A program made the translations under genes and the position numbers. Of a stretch of 64,000 nucleotides of DNA, positions 10,229 to 21,555 are shown piece by piece. Under the pieces are notes generated by a model, which saw only the letters and a program-made list of their open reading frames with translations, made no database searches and was not told where the DNA came from. Position 1 is the stretch's first letter. Every line of letters starts with the position of its first letter. Source of the DNA: Valencia hispanica (taxonomy: Eukaryota > Chordata > Actinopteri > Cyprinodontiformes > Valenciidae); assembly GCA_963556495.2 (NCBI GenBank), contig OY747702.1:48285286-48349285 (forward strand). Direction: 5' to 3'.

Positions 10229-13200
10229 CCTGCAACACACTCCACAACATTCCCATCCCCTCCTGGGTTTATCACCAGGAAAATCAAGATAATTTCAGTC
10301 AGATTCTCTCTTCAATTTGTCCTCCTTTGAGGGAACATTGAAACGCAGCCTCTCTAATAAACTGGTTTGGATCCTCAGTCAGCCATCTTTATGCTACACA
10401 AGGGCAGTGGGACTGAAGGTTTTTTTCCTGTCTGATAGAAGACACATGAACACGTTGCTTAGTGATTAAACAAACCCATGTTGTGATTACTCCTGCTGAG
10501 ATTACGTTGCATTATTCCCCTCTGTTTGCTTGTTACATGGGAATCAGGTAGCGGGATTAAGGCAGCAAACCCAGGTTGTTATAATGCTGCTGCATGTAGT
10601 TGCGGTGATCCCACAGGGCTTCACTGCTCCACTATGATTGCTGGGATAAGCACCGCAACCATCATCCTGCAATAGTGTGTTTTGTCACATGATGTCTCAG
10701 TAATGGACTTAGTAGCTTACTCTGTCAGTCATCCAGGGACAACAGTGGTCAGTGTGTTTTCTGTGTAGCCCTGAGGCGTTGTTTCATCTTTTTTTTCCTT
10801 TTTTTTTGCTGTATCAACTTGGTTTTATTGTTCTCATTCGAAATACCAGATGCTGTGTCCTCTACTGCTACAGATGTTTCCAAGATTAAAATCACTTAGG
10901 GATTTTTGGGGCATCCGATTGGGGTCTCTTTACAGAAATATACAAGCACAACTCCAGACATGACCATCTGTTAGTCCATATGCAGATTACAGAGAAGGCC
11001 CGATTGTGCTGACTTGGGGAGGGTAGCGTTCGCAGCTGTCGGGAGTCATTGCATATCACCACCGAGTGGAGCAGGTCAGACCTTTAACCCCACATTTGCA
11101 TTGAGAGCTACTTTTCATTAGCAGGAAGCTCCACGCTGAGAGGAATGAAAGGTCGGACAAATGGAGGAAAATCTTATAGCAAACTTTTGATCAGATGGTG
11201 ACTTATTTTAAAATGGTGTGTTTCTGTCTGAGTAAAAAAGAGAAACTTTTTATTATTATTTATTATATTTTATTGGGGAACTTAAAAGTAAAATCTTGGC
11301 ACAAGGAGAGGCAGTGTCATTGTATTGTTTCATGAATATGTCAACATAAAAAGATTCTTATTACAAGTTTTCTGCAGGTTTCAGTGGGTTAAATATAAAG
11401 CACTTTTTGAGATTTTTAAGACCATTGCTATTTAAATTCAAGGTATATACCAATTCTGAAAATAAAAAAATAAAAATGACCTGGCCATGCAGTTTTGTCT
11501 TAGACATCGGTGGATTTTCATTTGTACATTATGGCTCACTGCCCAGGGTGGCAAAAACCCTCACCAAATAAAGTTATCTTTTCATTTCAACTTGAATTAG
11601 ATTTTCTATTGCTTTCTATAAATTTGTATTTTTACATGTCCAGTTAATAGAAAGTGGGCAGTGCTGTAAGAAGCTACAGCCAAATATGACAGGTGGCTTA
11701 GGTCGCTGGAGTTGGTATCTGGTTCAAAGCTTTCAACATTTTGTTGAACAGAGAAATGTTTTTAAGCTCTTGGTTTATTTTCTGCACTTGTCCCTTAATG
11801 TGGTTTCTACATTGATGGAGGGATGCAAAAGCAGACGTTTAAACATAACTAAGAGGAAAACTGCACTTTTAGAAAACGAATGGCATCATACAAAAAGTAG
11901 TATTCAAGCAGGATTCAGGCAACTGAGAATTAGCTGTTTGAACAAAAGCGATATGTACAGCGCTCTCCACACTTACTACCCCAGAAAAGATCTATTAAAA
12001 TGTTTTAAAATCCACACTTATTGGTACCAGTATTTCAAAATAAGTGGGTGTTGGTCATTTCACCACCTTCGCCCTTTTGTACCTTGGCAGTTTTGGTCAC
12101 GTTATACCCGACTTCAATCTTCTATACTCTTCTTCTAGTTTACTGGAAGAAAATGTGGTTATGCCACTTGGATAAATAATATCTGCCCACAGAAGGTCGT
12201 TCAGAGGTTGTTTGGTTTGATCATGAGTCATTATAGATCATAAGACTATACAGGGATCTGAACCACATTTACCTGAAATAGCGTTTAATGTAAGGCGTGT
12301 AATGTAAAAGTTGTTTGGAATATACTTTGGATTTGAGTATTTTATAATTATTTATCTCCATAATTCATGAAAAATACTTCGCTACTAAGAGTAATAAACT
12401 GATAGTCAGTGGTTTAAGCTTAGGAGTATGTAATGGTTTGTTTATGTGTACAAAATAGAAGGAGGGAAGGGACAACATTTGAATATAAATTGTTAAAGGG
12501 GCAAATGGACTTGGAGCCAAATCAACACACATCTGTCTTTCTCAAATGGCATGTTCTCTTGTCTTTTTCATTTTGAAAAGTGGCAAAAAGAGACGGCCCT
12601 CTGTGTCATGCCGTATTTTTACCCCACTGAAGGTAAAAGTGGATCACTAAAAAAAAGTAATCCCCCCCAGTAAGTAAATGTAGTTTTTTTTTTCTAGCAT
12701 TTTCGGTGTGTGAGTACGCAATAAAATAATTATTTATTTTAAGGCTTTTTAGCCATCTTTACCAGGGGTATCCTTAAGTGTGGAAGGCACTTACAATGTT
12801 ACTGTAGGAGAAGGGGAAGAGGGGAAGAATGAATAAGGTGGAGAAAACTTGAGGAGAGACAGGTGTATTATAGCTGGTGTTGGACTTCCAGAGGCAATGC
12901 TGTCAGCGTCTCATTAACCACAACATCCCAATCCATCAAGGAAACAACTAACCAGTTGGAGGGTTTAAGCTAAAGAAGGGCTGCGGGCAATTCTTAAAAC
13001 ATCCAGTCTCCAACTTCACACTTCTCTGCTTCCTCTTCTGCTGCTTTCCCTGTGCGGTCAACCTGCAGCCGCAAAATGGGAACACCAACACCAGGTGGTA
13101 CAGTAGAGCCAAGCTGGGAGCTTAATTGTTTTTTTGAAAGTTTATATGCTGCACTTGATTTTAGTTGGAAATGTCTTTTTTGCTTCTTAAAACTCAAAAT

Positions 13201-13539
13201 TAATGCATTTGTCCTTTGTGCTGTTTTAAAATTAGGACAAAACTCAAATTAATATTCATACATCCAAAATAATCTTTAAGACTAAACTGGAAGGAGTCTA
13301 CTGGAAGGTCTAGCAATTAGAATAAAACAAAATCAGCATTTTATGCATAACATTAAAAATTCATAGACAATATTAAACAAAGGTTACCAGCAGGGGTATG
13401 ACTAACAATGAGGGTTGTTGATTAATTTGATATTTAGTTAGTTTCAACAATAACAACTGAGAAAAAGGTTCATCACAGTGGGACATACTGATGACCTTAA
13501 AAGATCCAGTGGAGACAATTAAATGGTTATCAACCGCCC
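10229..13539. other. non-coding; conserved-looking block 10440-11170, otherwise nothing recognised
   Basis: The block 10440-11170 is more balanced in base composition and carries an octamer-like ATTTGCAT (near 11093), repeated GATTA/TAATC-type words and CATTAGCAGG. Such texture is typical of enhancers, but this is only an impression. A 150-codon open frame at 11686-12138 has no recognisable domain, no splice borders and AT-rich codons, and is taken as chance. The rest is plain AT-rich intron. Confidence 0.35.
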
Positions 13540-14138
13540 GACTGAAAAATTACCCAACACTTATTTTTTTCTAAATCCTGCAACTAAGAAATATATTCAG
13601 TTCAAAAGCTGGATTTAGTTAAAGCCAGATGTTTGCATACAATGTTTCAACTGACACATTACCTAAAACAAACACATTTCTATTTGCTAAAAGCCAGAAT
13701 AAGGATAACAACTTTTTTTAGGTATTGTTTTGCATTTTTATATTTAGATTCATCACTTTATGTACTATAATGAAACTGTGCCTTTAAAAACTTAAAGAAA
13801 GCACAAATGGCGTCATCGCTTGTGAGACACTGAAAATTTAAATAAAATTAGGCAAAATATCAGGAAGATAATTTTGGTGCTTACAAGTCCTGTAAAGATA
13901 TGGACTGAAATGCCACTCTGCAAGGAAGAAGCAGTTACTCTGAAAGCAACATAAAAGTTTTGAAGTTTTAGTTTTAAAGAGAGCTCTCCTGTGGCTTCAT
14001 GAAACGTAAATGGAAGTGTCGACCATTGTTACATGAAGGGGGGGAAGATTCCACTATCTCTGCTGTAAGGTACAGAGGTGGTGACATCATGTTTTGGGGG
14101 TGTTTTGCTGCATTGGGGGGCAGATGCACTTGAGAAAA
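13540..14138 (+). mobile_element. Sleeping-Beauty-type Tc1 remnant, left part
   Basis: The terminal-repeat-like stretch CTATTTGCTAAAAGCCAGAA (13680-13699) and the coding scrap at 14045-14120, which reads as K-Y-R-G-G-D-I-M-F-W-G-C-F-A-A on the + strand, correspond to the conserved K-Y/H-G-G-G-S-I-M-L-W-G-C-F-A-A block of fish Tc1 transposases. The element stops abruptly where the LINE begins. I could not find its right half beyond the LINE. Confidence 0.6.
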
Positions 14139-15911
14139 GAGAATCTCTAAGGGAGAGCCCAGACACTCTACGGAGGAAACTCATTTCAGCCGCTTGTATC
14201 CATGATCTCGTTCTTTCGGTCACCACCCAGAGTTCGTGACCATAGGTGAGGGTAGGAACATAGATTGACCGGTAAATCGAGAGCTTCGCCTTTCGGCTCA
14301 GCTCTCTCTTCACCACGACAGACCGGTACAGCGCCCGCATAACTGTAGACGCCCTACCAATCCGATCGATCTCCCGCTCCATTTTTCCCTCATTCGTGAA
14401 CAAGACCCCCAGATACTTAAACTCCTCCACTTGGGGAAGGACCTCATCCCCGACCCGGAGAAGGCACCCCACCCATTTCGGCTCAAGACCATGGCCTCGG
14501 ATTTGGAGGTGCTGATCTTCGTCCCAGCCGCTTCACACTCTGCTGCGAACCGCTCCAGCGAAAGCTGTAGATCACATTCCGATGAAGCCAACAGGACCAC
14601 GTCATCTGCAAAAAGCAAAGACCCAATCCTGAGGCCACCGAAACGGATCCCCTCAACACCTTGGCTGCGCCTAGAAATCCTGTCCATAAAAGTTATGAAC
14701 AGGATCGGTGGCAAAGGGCAACCTTGGCAGAGTCCAACTCTCACTGGAAACAAGCCCGACTTACTGCCGGCAATACGAACCAAACTCTGGCACCGGTCGT
14801 ACAGGGACCTAACAGCCCGTATCAAGGGGCACGGTACCCCATACTCCCGGAGCACCCCCCACAGGGCCCCCCAAGGGACATGGTCGAACGCCTTCTCCAA
14901 GTCCACAAAACACATGTAGACCGGTTGGGCGAACTCCCACGCACCCTCCAGGACCCTGCTGAGGGTGTAGAGCTGGTCCAGTGTTCCACAGCCAGGACAA
15001 AAACCGCATTGTTCCTCCTGGATCCAAGGTTCGACTATCCGTCGGACCCTCCTCTCCAGAACCCCTGAATAGACCTTACCTGGGGTCCCCCTTTTTAAAC
15101 AGGGGGACCACCATCCTGGTCTGCCAATCCAAGGGAACTGCCCCCAATGTCCACGCAATATTGCAGAGCCGTGTTAACCAACACAGCCCCACAACATCCA
15201 GGGCCTTGAGGAACTCCGGACGAATCTCATCCACCCCCGGAGCCTTGCCACCGAGGAGCTTTTTAACGACCTCGGCAACCTCAGCACCAGAGATTGTAGA
15301 GCCCGACCCAAAGTCCCCAAACCTTGCTTCCAGATTGGAAGGCGTGCCGGTGGGATTGAGGAGGTCTTCGAAGTATTCCATCCACCGACCCAGAACGTCC
15401 CGCGTCGAGGTCAGCACACCATCCCCACTGTAAACAGTGTTGGTGGCAGACCGCTTTCCCCCCCTGAGACGCCGGATGGTGGACCAGAATCGCTTCGAAG
15501 CCGTACGGAAGTCGTTCTCCATGGCCTCTCCAAACTCCTCCCACGCCCGAGTTTTTGCCTCCGCAGCCATCCGAGCCGCACTCCGCTTGGCCTGCCGGTA
15601 CCTATCAACTTCTTCAGGGGTCCCACAAGCCAAAAAGATCCGATAGGACTCCTTCTTCAGCCTGACAGCATCCCTTACCGCCGGTGTAGACCAGCGGGTT
15701 CGGGGGTTGCCGCCGCGACAGGCACCGACCACCTTGCGGCCACAGCTCCGGTCAGCCGCCTCGACAATGGAGGAGCGGAACATGGTCCACTCGGACTCAA
15801 TGCTCAAGCTCCTTCTGACAGGAGACTCTGCCAGACTTTCCCAGCAGACCCTCACAGCACGTTTGGGCCTTTCAGGTCTGTCCAGTGTCCTCCCCCACCA
15901 TCGGAGCCAAC
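14139..15911 (-). pseudogene. LINE linker and reverse transcriptase, frameshifted and 3'-truncated
   Basis: The linker is followed by G-K-A-P-G-V-D-E-I-R-P-E-F-L and V-P-L-F-K-K-G-D (RT start). A deletion then removes the N-Y-R-G-I-type block: the frame jumps from F-K-K-G-D-P to G-K-V-Y-S-G-V near 15075-15158. Next come V-D-L-E-K-A-F-D-H-V-P (motif A aspartate), G-L-C-Q-G-C-P-L and L-L-F-A-D-D-V-V-L-L (catalytic F-A-D-D). A further frameshift lies near 14470, after which E-F-K-Y-L-G-V-L-F and Y-V-P-T-L-T-Y-G-H-E-L are read. The frame ends at the junction with Tc1 sequence. Confidence 0.85.
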
Positions 15912-16660
15912 TCATCACCAGGTAGTGGTCAGTGGACAGCTCAGCCCCTCTCTTCACCTGAGTGTCCAAAACATGCGGCCGCAGATCGGATGAGACGACA
16001 ACCAAGTCGATCATCGAGCTGCGTCCTAAGGTGTCCTGGTGCCAAGTGCACATATGGACACCTTTATGCTTGAACATGGTGTTTGTTATGGACAATCCAT
16101 GACGAGCACAGAAGTCCAACAGCAAGACACCACTCGGGTTCAGATCGGGGGGCCATTCCGCCCAACCACACCCCTCCAGGTCTCACTGTCATTGCCCACA
16201 TGAGCGTTGAAGTCCCCCAGCAGAACAAGGGAGTCCCCGGGAGGAGCACTCTCCAGCACCCCCTCCAAAGACTCCAAAAAGGGTGGGTAATCTGATCTGC
16301 CGTTTGGTGCGTAAGCATAAACAACAGTCAGGACCCGTCCCCCCACCCGTAGGCGGAGGGAGGCTACCCTCTCGTTCACTGGGGTAAACCCCAACGTACA
16401 GGTATGCCCACCCCAGCTCGGCGCCTCTCAGCGGGGGCAACTCCAGAGTGGAAGAGAGTCCAACCCCTCTCGAGGAAACGGGTTCCAGAGCCAGAGTGGT
16501 GCGTCGAGGTGAGTCCGACGATGTCCAGTCGAAACCTCTCAACCTCGCACACCAGCTCTGGCTCCTTCCCCACCAGAGAGGTGACGTTCCACGTCCCAAG
16601 AGCCAGCTTCTGCAGCCGAGGATCGGACCGCCTTCGGCCGCCGCCCATCCTGCACAGCAC
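15912..16660 (-). pseudogene. LINE endonuclease domain (APE-like), frameshifted
   Basis: Reading from 16660 downwards, the first frame has L-G-T-W-N-V-T-S-L (domain start) and D-I-V-G-L-T. A second frame from about 16394 has V-V-Y-A-Y-A-P and [10 protein letters not shown], the catalytic G-D-F-N motif. A third from 16125 has S-M-I-D-L-V-V-V-S and S-T-D-H-Y-L-V, the terminal D-H motif. All core motifs survive but in three frames, so no active enzyme can be made. The domain would nick target DNA for target-primed reverse transcription. Confidence 0.85.
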
Positions 16661-17030
16661 CCGACCCCTATGGCCCCTCCCACAGGTGGTGAGCTAGTAG
16701 GAAGGGGGACCCATGTTGCCTCTTCGGGCTAAGCCCGACCGGGCCCCATGGGTAGAGGCAGGCCACCAGGCGCTCGCCAACGTGCCCCGCCTCCAGGCCT
16801 GGCTCCAGAGGGGGGCCCCGGTGACCCGCGTCCGGGCGAGGGAACACTGAATCCAATTATCTTGTTCATCATAGAGGTCTTTTGGGCTGCACTTTGTCTG
16901 ATCCCTCACCTAGAACCAAATTGCCATGGGTGACCCTACCAGGAGCAAAAGCCCCTGACAACATAGCTCCTAGGATCATTTTTACACTCAAACCCCTCCA
17001 CCACGATAAGGTGGCAGCCCAGGGAGGGGA

Positions 17031-17450
17031 ATAAAAACAAATATTTGTATCTTATTTGCCCGTGTTGCTCACGCCTAAAAAAGATTTTAGTGGCTGAGAC
17101 GCTGAAGGGCAGAGAGTGGTCAGAAACGTGGCTTGATTAAAAAAAACAAAACAAAAAAAAATCATATCACAATGAATTGTTACTATACAGTCACATATCA
17201 GATTGGTGTAAATGTATTGTGCCGTAAGCTGAAACACAAGCGAGTTTGTTTCATGAGGACGTCTGGCTGTGGCAGCGGTCTCTCCAGACCAGCCCTCGAT
17301 TCTCGATCCTCACACCTTCCAGCGACTTGTCCCACCGAGCCTCGTTGACGGCTCCTATGGCATCCCAAACACTAGTGTGCAGACTTCATTACGTCTGTGC
17401 CTCTTCCAGCCTCGCACACCGAGCTAATGTGCCTCTCTTCATATTCACAG
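17031..17450. other. non-coding intron upstream of dlg3 linker exon
   Basis: Contains an A-rich run at 17138-17160 and a pyrimidine-rich stretch ending in the acceptor TATTCACAG of the next exon. I looked for the exon that would precede the PP-I-I-V-N exon (in DLG4 a stretch ending A-H-L-P-N-Q) and did not find it here. Confidence 0.5.
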
Positions 17451-17504
17451 GCCAACCCTCCCCCCATCATTGTCAACGCAGACTCACTAGATGCAGGCCC
17501 TTAT
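17451..17504 (+). CDS. dlg3: dlg3 exon: PP-I-I-V-N linker before PDZ1
   Basis: 54-nt, phase 0-0 exon between TATTCACAG and GTAAGT. It reads A-N-P-P-P-I-I-V-N-A-D-S-L-D-A-G-P-Y. This corresponds to the P-P-V-I-V-N-T-D-(S/T)-L segment that DLG1, DLG2 and DLG4 carry just before PDZ1. From memory, the canonical human DLG3 protein runs from a C-T-N-R-D-W-Y-E-Q segment straight into V-N-G-S-D-G, without this piece, so it may be an alternative exon or a form kept in fish. Because it is symmetric it can be skipped without a frame change. The 348-nt intron that follows holds nothing else. Confidence 0.88.
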
Positions 17505-17852
17505 GTAAGTATCTTCTCTCGCTGTCTGCCGTACAGTAAGGATGCATCTTATTCTTACTTTCTGTTCTGCAAGAACGTGTCAGTATGTTTGTGTGCGGAT
17601 GAAAGGCTCTCCTCCCTCATAGCATGAAAGCCTTCTGTTTAGAGCGCGCTCTCCATTGTCACATATGCCATTTTGTCCGTTTGTAACACCATTTGGAGAA
17701 TGCATTTGCTCTGTTTTGTAAGTAAATGCATAATCTTCATAGTTCTGTCTGCAAGTACATGCTGTTAACAATTTACCTCATATTTCGTGCTTTCTAAAAA
17801 AAATATAACTATTTTTCAATCTTATCGTTACATTTTTGCTTTGTTTCAACAG

Positions 17853-17903
17853 GTAAATGGAAGTGACGGGATGTATAAATATGAGGAAATCATTTTAGAG
17901 AGG
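17853..17903 (+). CDS. dlg3: dlg3 exon: lead-in strand of PDZ1
   Basis: 51-nt exon, acceptor TTTCAACAG, donor GTAAGT, phase 0-0. It reads V-N-G-S-D-G-M-Y-K-Y-E-E-I-I-L-E-R, the start of PDZ1 (first beta strand). The V-N-G-S-D-G-M-(F/Y)-K-Y-E-E-I sequence is diagnostic for DLG3/SAP102: DLG1, 2 and 4 have V-N-G-T-(D/E) followed by E-Y-E-E-I-T-L-E-R. This exon therefore fixes the paralogue. It joins in frame to the exon at 23049. Confidence 0.96.
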
Positions 17904-18129
17904 GTAAGTTAAATTTTTTTTTTTTTTATGCATTTCATGCATAAAGGATTTCTCCCCACTAGGTGGCAGCAAGCAGCTCAATCTTTGTCAAATGAGCTCA
18001 AAGAACACTCAAAAGGTTGTGTGTGTGCATTTAGACGAACACTGCATTAGTTGATGAGACATTAGTACAGTAACAGACTCTCAGATGTGACGTTTTATTC
18101 CAGTAAGAGGCGATGCAGGTCTTTATATA
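17904..18129. other. short intron start before Tc1 element
   Basis: Intron sequence including a T-run after the donor. Nothing else recognised; a Tc1 element begins at 18130. Confidence 0.5.
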
Positions 18130-19734
18130 CAGTGTCTTGCAAAAGTATTCGGCCCCCTTGAACTTTTCCACATTTTGTCACATTACAGCCACAAACATGA
18201 ATCAATTTTATTGGAATTCCACGTGAAAGACCAATACAAAGTGGTGTACACGTGAGAAGTGGAATGAAAATCATACATGATTCCAAACATTTTTACAAAT
18301 AAATAACTGAAAAGTGGGGTGTGCGTAATTATTTAGCCCCCTGAGTCAATACTTTGTAGAACTACCTTTTGCTGCAATTCCAGCTGCCAGTCTTTTAGGG
18401 TATGTCTCTACCAGCTTTGCACATCTAGAGACTGAAATTCTTGCCCATTCTACTTTGCAAATCAGCTCCAGCTCAGTCAGATTAGATGGACAGTGTTTGT
18501 GAACAGCAGTTTTCAGATCTTGCCACAGATTCTCGATTGGATTTAGATCTGGACTTTGACTGGGCCATTCTAACACATGGATATGTTTTGTTTTAAACCA
18601 TTCCATTGTTACCCTGGCTTTATGTTTAGGGTCGTTGTCCTGCTGGAAGGTGAACCTTCGCCCCAGTCTCAAGTCTTTTGCAGACTCCAAGAGGTTTTCT
18701 TCCAAGATTGCCCTGTATTTGGCTCCATCCATCTTCCCATCAACTCTGACCAGCTTCCATGTCCCTGCTGAAGAGAAGCACCCCCAGAGCATGATGCTGC
18801 CACCACCATATTTGACAGTGGGGATGGTGTGTTCAGAGTGATGTGCAGTGTTAGTTTTCCGCCACACATAGCGTTTTGCATTTTGGCCAAAAAGTTCCAT
18901 TTTGGTCTCATCTGACCAGAGCACCTTCTTCCACATGTTTGCTGTGTCCCCCACATGGCTTGTGGCAAACTGCAAACGGGACTTCTCATGGTTTTCTTTT
19001 AACAATGGCTTTCTTCTTGCCACTCTTCTATAAAGGCCAACTTTGTGCAGTGCACCACTAATAGTTGTCCAATGGACAGATTCCCCCACCTGAGCTGTAG
19101 ATCTCTGCAGCTCGTCCAGAGTCACCATGGGCCTCTTGGCTGCATTTCTGATCAGCGCTCTCCTTGTTTGGCCTGTGAGTTTAGGTGGACGGCCTTGTCT
19201 TGGTAGGTTTACAGTTGTGTCATACTCCTTCCATTTCTGAATGATCGCTTGAACAGTGCTCCGTGGGATGTTCAAGGCTTGGGAAATCTTTTTGTAGCCT
19301 AAGCCTGCTTTAAATTTCTCAATAACTTTATCCCTGATCTGTCTGGTGTGTTCTTTGGACTTCATGGTGTTGTTGCTCCCAACATTCTCTTAGACAACCT
19401 CTGAGGCCGTCACAGGGCAGCTGTATTTGTACTGACATTAGATTACACACAGGTGCACTCGATTTAGTCATTAGCACTCATCAGGCAATGTCTATGGGCA
19501 ACTGACTGCACTCAGACCAAAGGGGGCTGAATAATTATGCACACCCCACTTTTCAGTTATTTATTTGTAAAAAATGTTTGGAACCATGTATGATTTTCGT
19601 TCCACTTCTCACGTGTACACCACTTTGTATTGGTCTTTCATGTGGAATTCCAATAAAATTGATTCATGTTTGTGGCTGTAATGTGACAAAATGTGGAAAA
19701 GTTCAAGGGGGCCGAATACTTTTGCAAGCCACTG
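18130..19734 (-). mobile_element. Tc1/mariner element, apparently complete, 1605 bp
   Basis: Left end CAGTGTCTTGCAAAAGTATT and right end (reverse complement) CAGTGGCTTGCAAAAGTATT are inverted repeats with one difference. The inverted similarity extends about 214 bp inward on both sides. TA lies directly outside each end (18128-18129, 19735-19736), the expected target duplication. The length, the long repeat arms and the open transposase are those of a recently active fish Tc1. The terminal repeats differ from each other at several positions, so the copy is not brand new. Confidence 0.93.
18346..19365 (-). CDS. Tc1-family transposase, 339 aa, uninterrupted
   Basis: Cut-and-paste transposase that would bind its terminal repeats and insert at TA. 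The N-terminal paired-like region has two helix-turn-helix units (residues ~1-110) separated by the G-R-P-P linker (58-61). The catalytic domain carries D152 (V-L-W-S-D-E-T-K), D243 (F-Q-Q-D-N-D-P-K-H) and E278 (S-P-D-L-N-P-I-E-N-L-W), a DD34E spacing as expected for Tc1. It also has the glycine-rich block K-Y-G-G-G-S-I-M-L-W-G-C-F. Length matches the family norm (about 340 aa). The start is the ATG beginning M-K-S-K-E-H-T. No stop or frameshift is visible, so it is potentially functional, although conserved-position substitutions cannot be excluded without a consensus. Confidence 0.92.
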   Translation of the reverse strand: MKSKEHTRQIRDKVIEKFKAGLGYKKISQALNIPRSTVQAIIQKWKEYDTTVNLPRQGRPPKLTGQTRRALIRNAAKRPMVTLDELQRSTAQVGESVHWTTISGALHKVGLYRRVARRKPLLKENHEKSRLQFATSHVGDTANMWKKVLWSDETKMELFGQNAKRYVWRKTNTAHHSEHTIPTVKYGGGSIMLWGCFSSAGTWKLVRVDGKMDGAKYRAILEENLLESAKDLRLGRRFTFQQDNDPKHKARVTMEWFKTKHIHVLEWPSQSPDLNPIENLWQDLKTAVHKHCPSNLTELELICKVEWARISVSRCAKLVETYPKRLAAGIAAKGSSTKY

Positions 19735-20477
19735 TATATATATATATATATATTCCAGAGCTTCATGCCATCAGCAGACAGCAGAAATGTAAAGTGCTCT
19801 CCTATCTACCGCTTTTAGCTCTTAGCAGGAGTGGCTCAACTTGAATTAGGGGAGTTATAAGTTTCTACTCTCATTATTCCACCTCCATGTTGATGCATCT
19901 CTGAGTTCTAGATAGGTCCACAGTATATATCTGACCCGTTTACTTTAAAGTGGCATTTCTGCATACAGAGTCGCACCTTAAAGGGGTTGTGGGCGTACAA
20001 AATTTGGCGGTACAGTACGGCTTTTCCTCCCTGCTCTAGAGCAGTGAAGCCCACCCCCCTCCGTCCTAATTTGTTGGGACTGTTTCTCATTATTTATACA
20101 AAATAATAAAGTGAAGTCTTTTCTCAGCTGTCTTGTTTGGTGCCCATCTATGTCAGATGCAGCACTATGCCTCGGCCCACTGGATCCAAAGGGGCCTGTG
20201 TAGTCATAGGGATGAGAATGGCAGGAGGTGGCAGTGTCTGTCTACTTTAGAGACCCAGAGGCACTCAGTCGTGCAACAAAAAATGGTGCTTCCTTGTGAA
20301 AACTGGCCTGTATATGTTATTTGTGTGGTTTGTTTACACGGTGAGAAGGCGCCTCGTTTTTTTTTTTCAGGAAAAACATGCTGATCCTCACCTACATGTT
20401 CACCAACAGCACCGATACGGTGCCTCGCAGATTCTTACCCTCTCTCTGCATCTTGCTGTATTAAAAACACAAACATC
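19735..20477. other. non-coding intron, nothing recognised
   Basis: Begins with a short TA run (19735-19753) at the element edge. The remainder has no exon or terminal repeat that I recognise. Confidence 0.45.
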
Positions 20478-21555
20478 CAGGTATTTTAATCCTGATTTTA
20501 TGGGATAGATCAACACGAAGCAGTGCATGTTTCTGAAGTAGAACAAAAATGACTGCTTTTTAAAATTAAAAAAAGGAAAGTATTGAATGTGTTTGTTTTT
20601 TAGCCCACTTTAATCTGACACCCATAAATAAAATCCATGGAAACCAGTTACATTCAGAGGTCCCCTAAGCAGTAAATGGATTCCCCCTGTGTGTAATTTA
20701 ATCTCACTGTGAATCAAGCTGTTCTTCGAAGGCCTCAGAGGTTTGTTGGAGAACATTGGATAAGAAACTGCCTCAAGAGGACCAAGGAGCACAGCGGGTC
20801 AGGGATAAAACCGTGGAGAAGTTTAGAGCAGAGTTAGGTTATAAAACAACATCCCAAGCTCTGAACAACTAACTGAGCACTTTTAAAAACATAATCCGAA
20901 GATGCAAGGACTACAGGAAAAGTGTAAAAATGCCAAGACATTGCGACAAACATGTGGAAGTAGTTGTTCTGGTCACAGGAGACCAAATCTTAACTTTGTG
21001 AAAACAATGTGTGGTGGGAAACTAACACTCTCCACTGTGGTGGCAGTATCATGATGTGGGAATGCTTTTCCTCTTCAGGGAGTTCATGGGAAGATAAATG
21101 AAGCTAAATTCAGAACAACACTGGAAGAAAACATGCCTGAAGAATTGAAACGGGGTGGAGGTTCACCTTCCAGTTGGATAATTGGTTTAGATCAAAGCAT
21201 ATTTTATCCGTTAGGACGGCCCAATCAAAGTTCACACCTTAATACAGTTGAGATTCTGTGCCAGGACTTCAAAAGGTTTGTTTATTGATGCTTTCTATCC
21301 CATTTGACTGAGCTTGAGCTATACCGCAAAGAAAAACGGGGAAAACATTCAGTCTATTGATCTACAAAGCTGGTAGAGACAGACCGCAAAAGACTTGCAG
21401 CGAAAGATGATTCTCTAAGCATTGCCTCAGGGGGGCTGAATGCAAATAAACAAGACACTTTTCAGTTTATTACTTATAAAAAATATTTGAAAAGCATTGA
21501 TAATATTCCTTTTATCGTTCACACCACTTTGTATTTCCAGTAATATCCCAATATC

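Larger units (their letters stand above)
14139..17030 (-). mobile_element. RTE-like (APE-type) LINE, 5' end present, 3' end missing
   Basis: Minus-strand non-LTR retrotransposon. From its 5' end (high coordinates) it has a GC-rich leader, an apurinic-type endonuclease and a reverse transcriptase, interrupted by frameshifts. The leader with the phrase GGGCTGCCACCTTATCGTGG (about 17020) is present, whereas the coding region stops inside the region after the RT at S-L-R-D-S. LINE copies usually lose the 5' end, so this polarity is unusual and suggests a later deletion of the 3' end. I assign RTE-like by general similarity to fish elements; the exact clade is not settled. Confidence 0.82.

Noticed and set aside
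11686..12138. 150-codon + strand frame
   Set aside because: No recognisable domain or splice borders; composition is that of surrounding intron.
14431..16732. Open frames on the + strand across the LINE (up to 162 codons)
   Set aside because: They are antisense shadows of the GC-rich endonuclease and RT coding strand.
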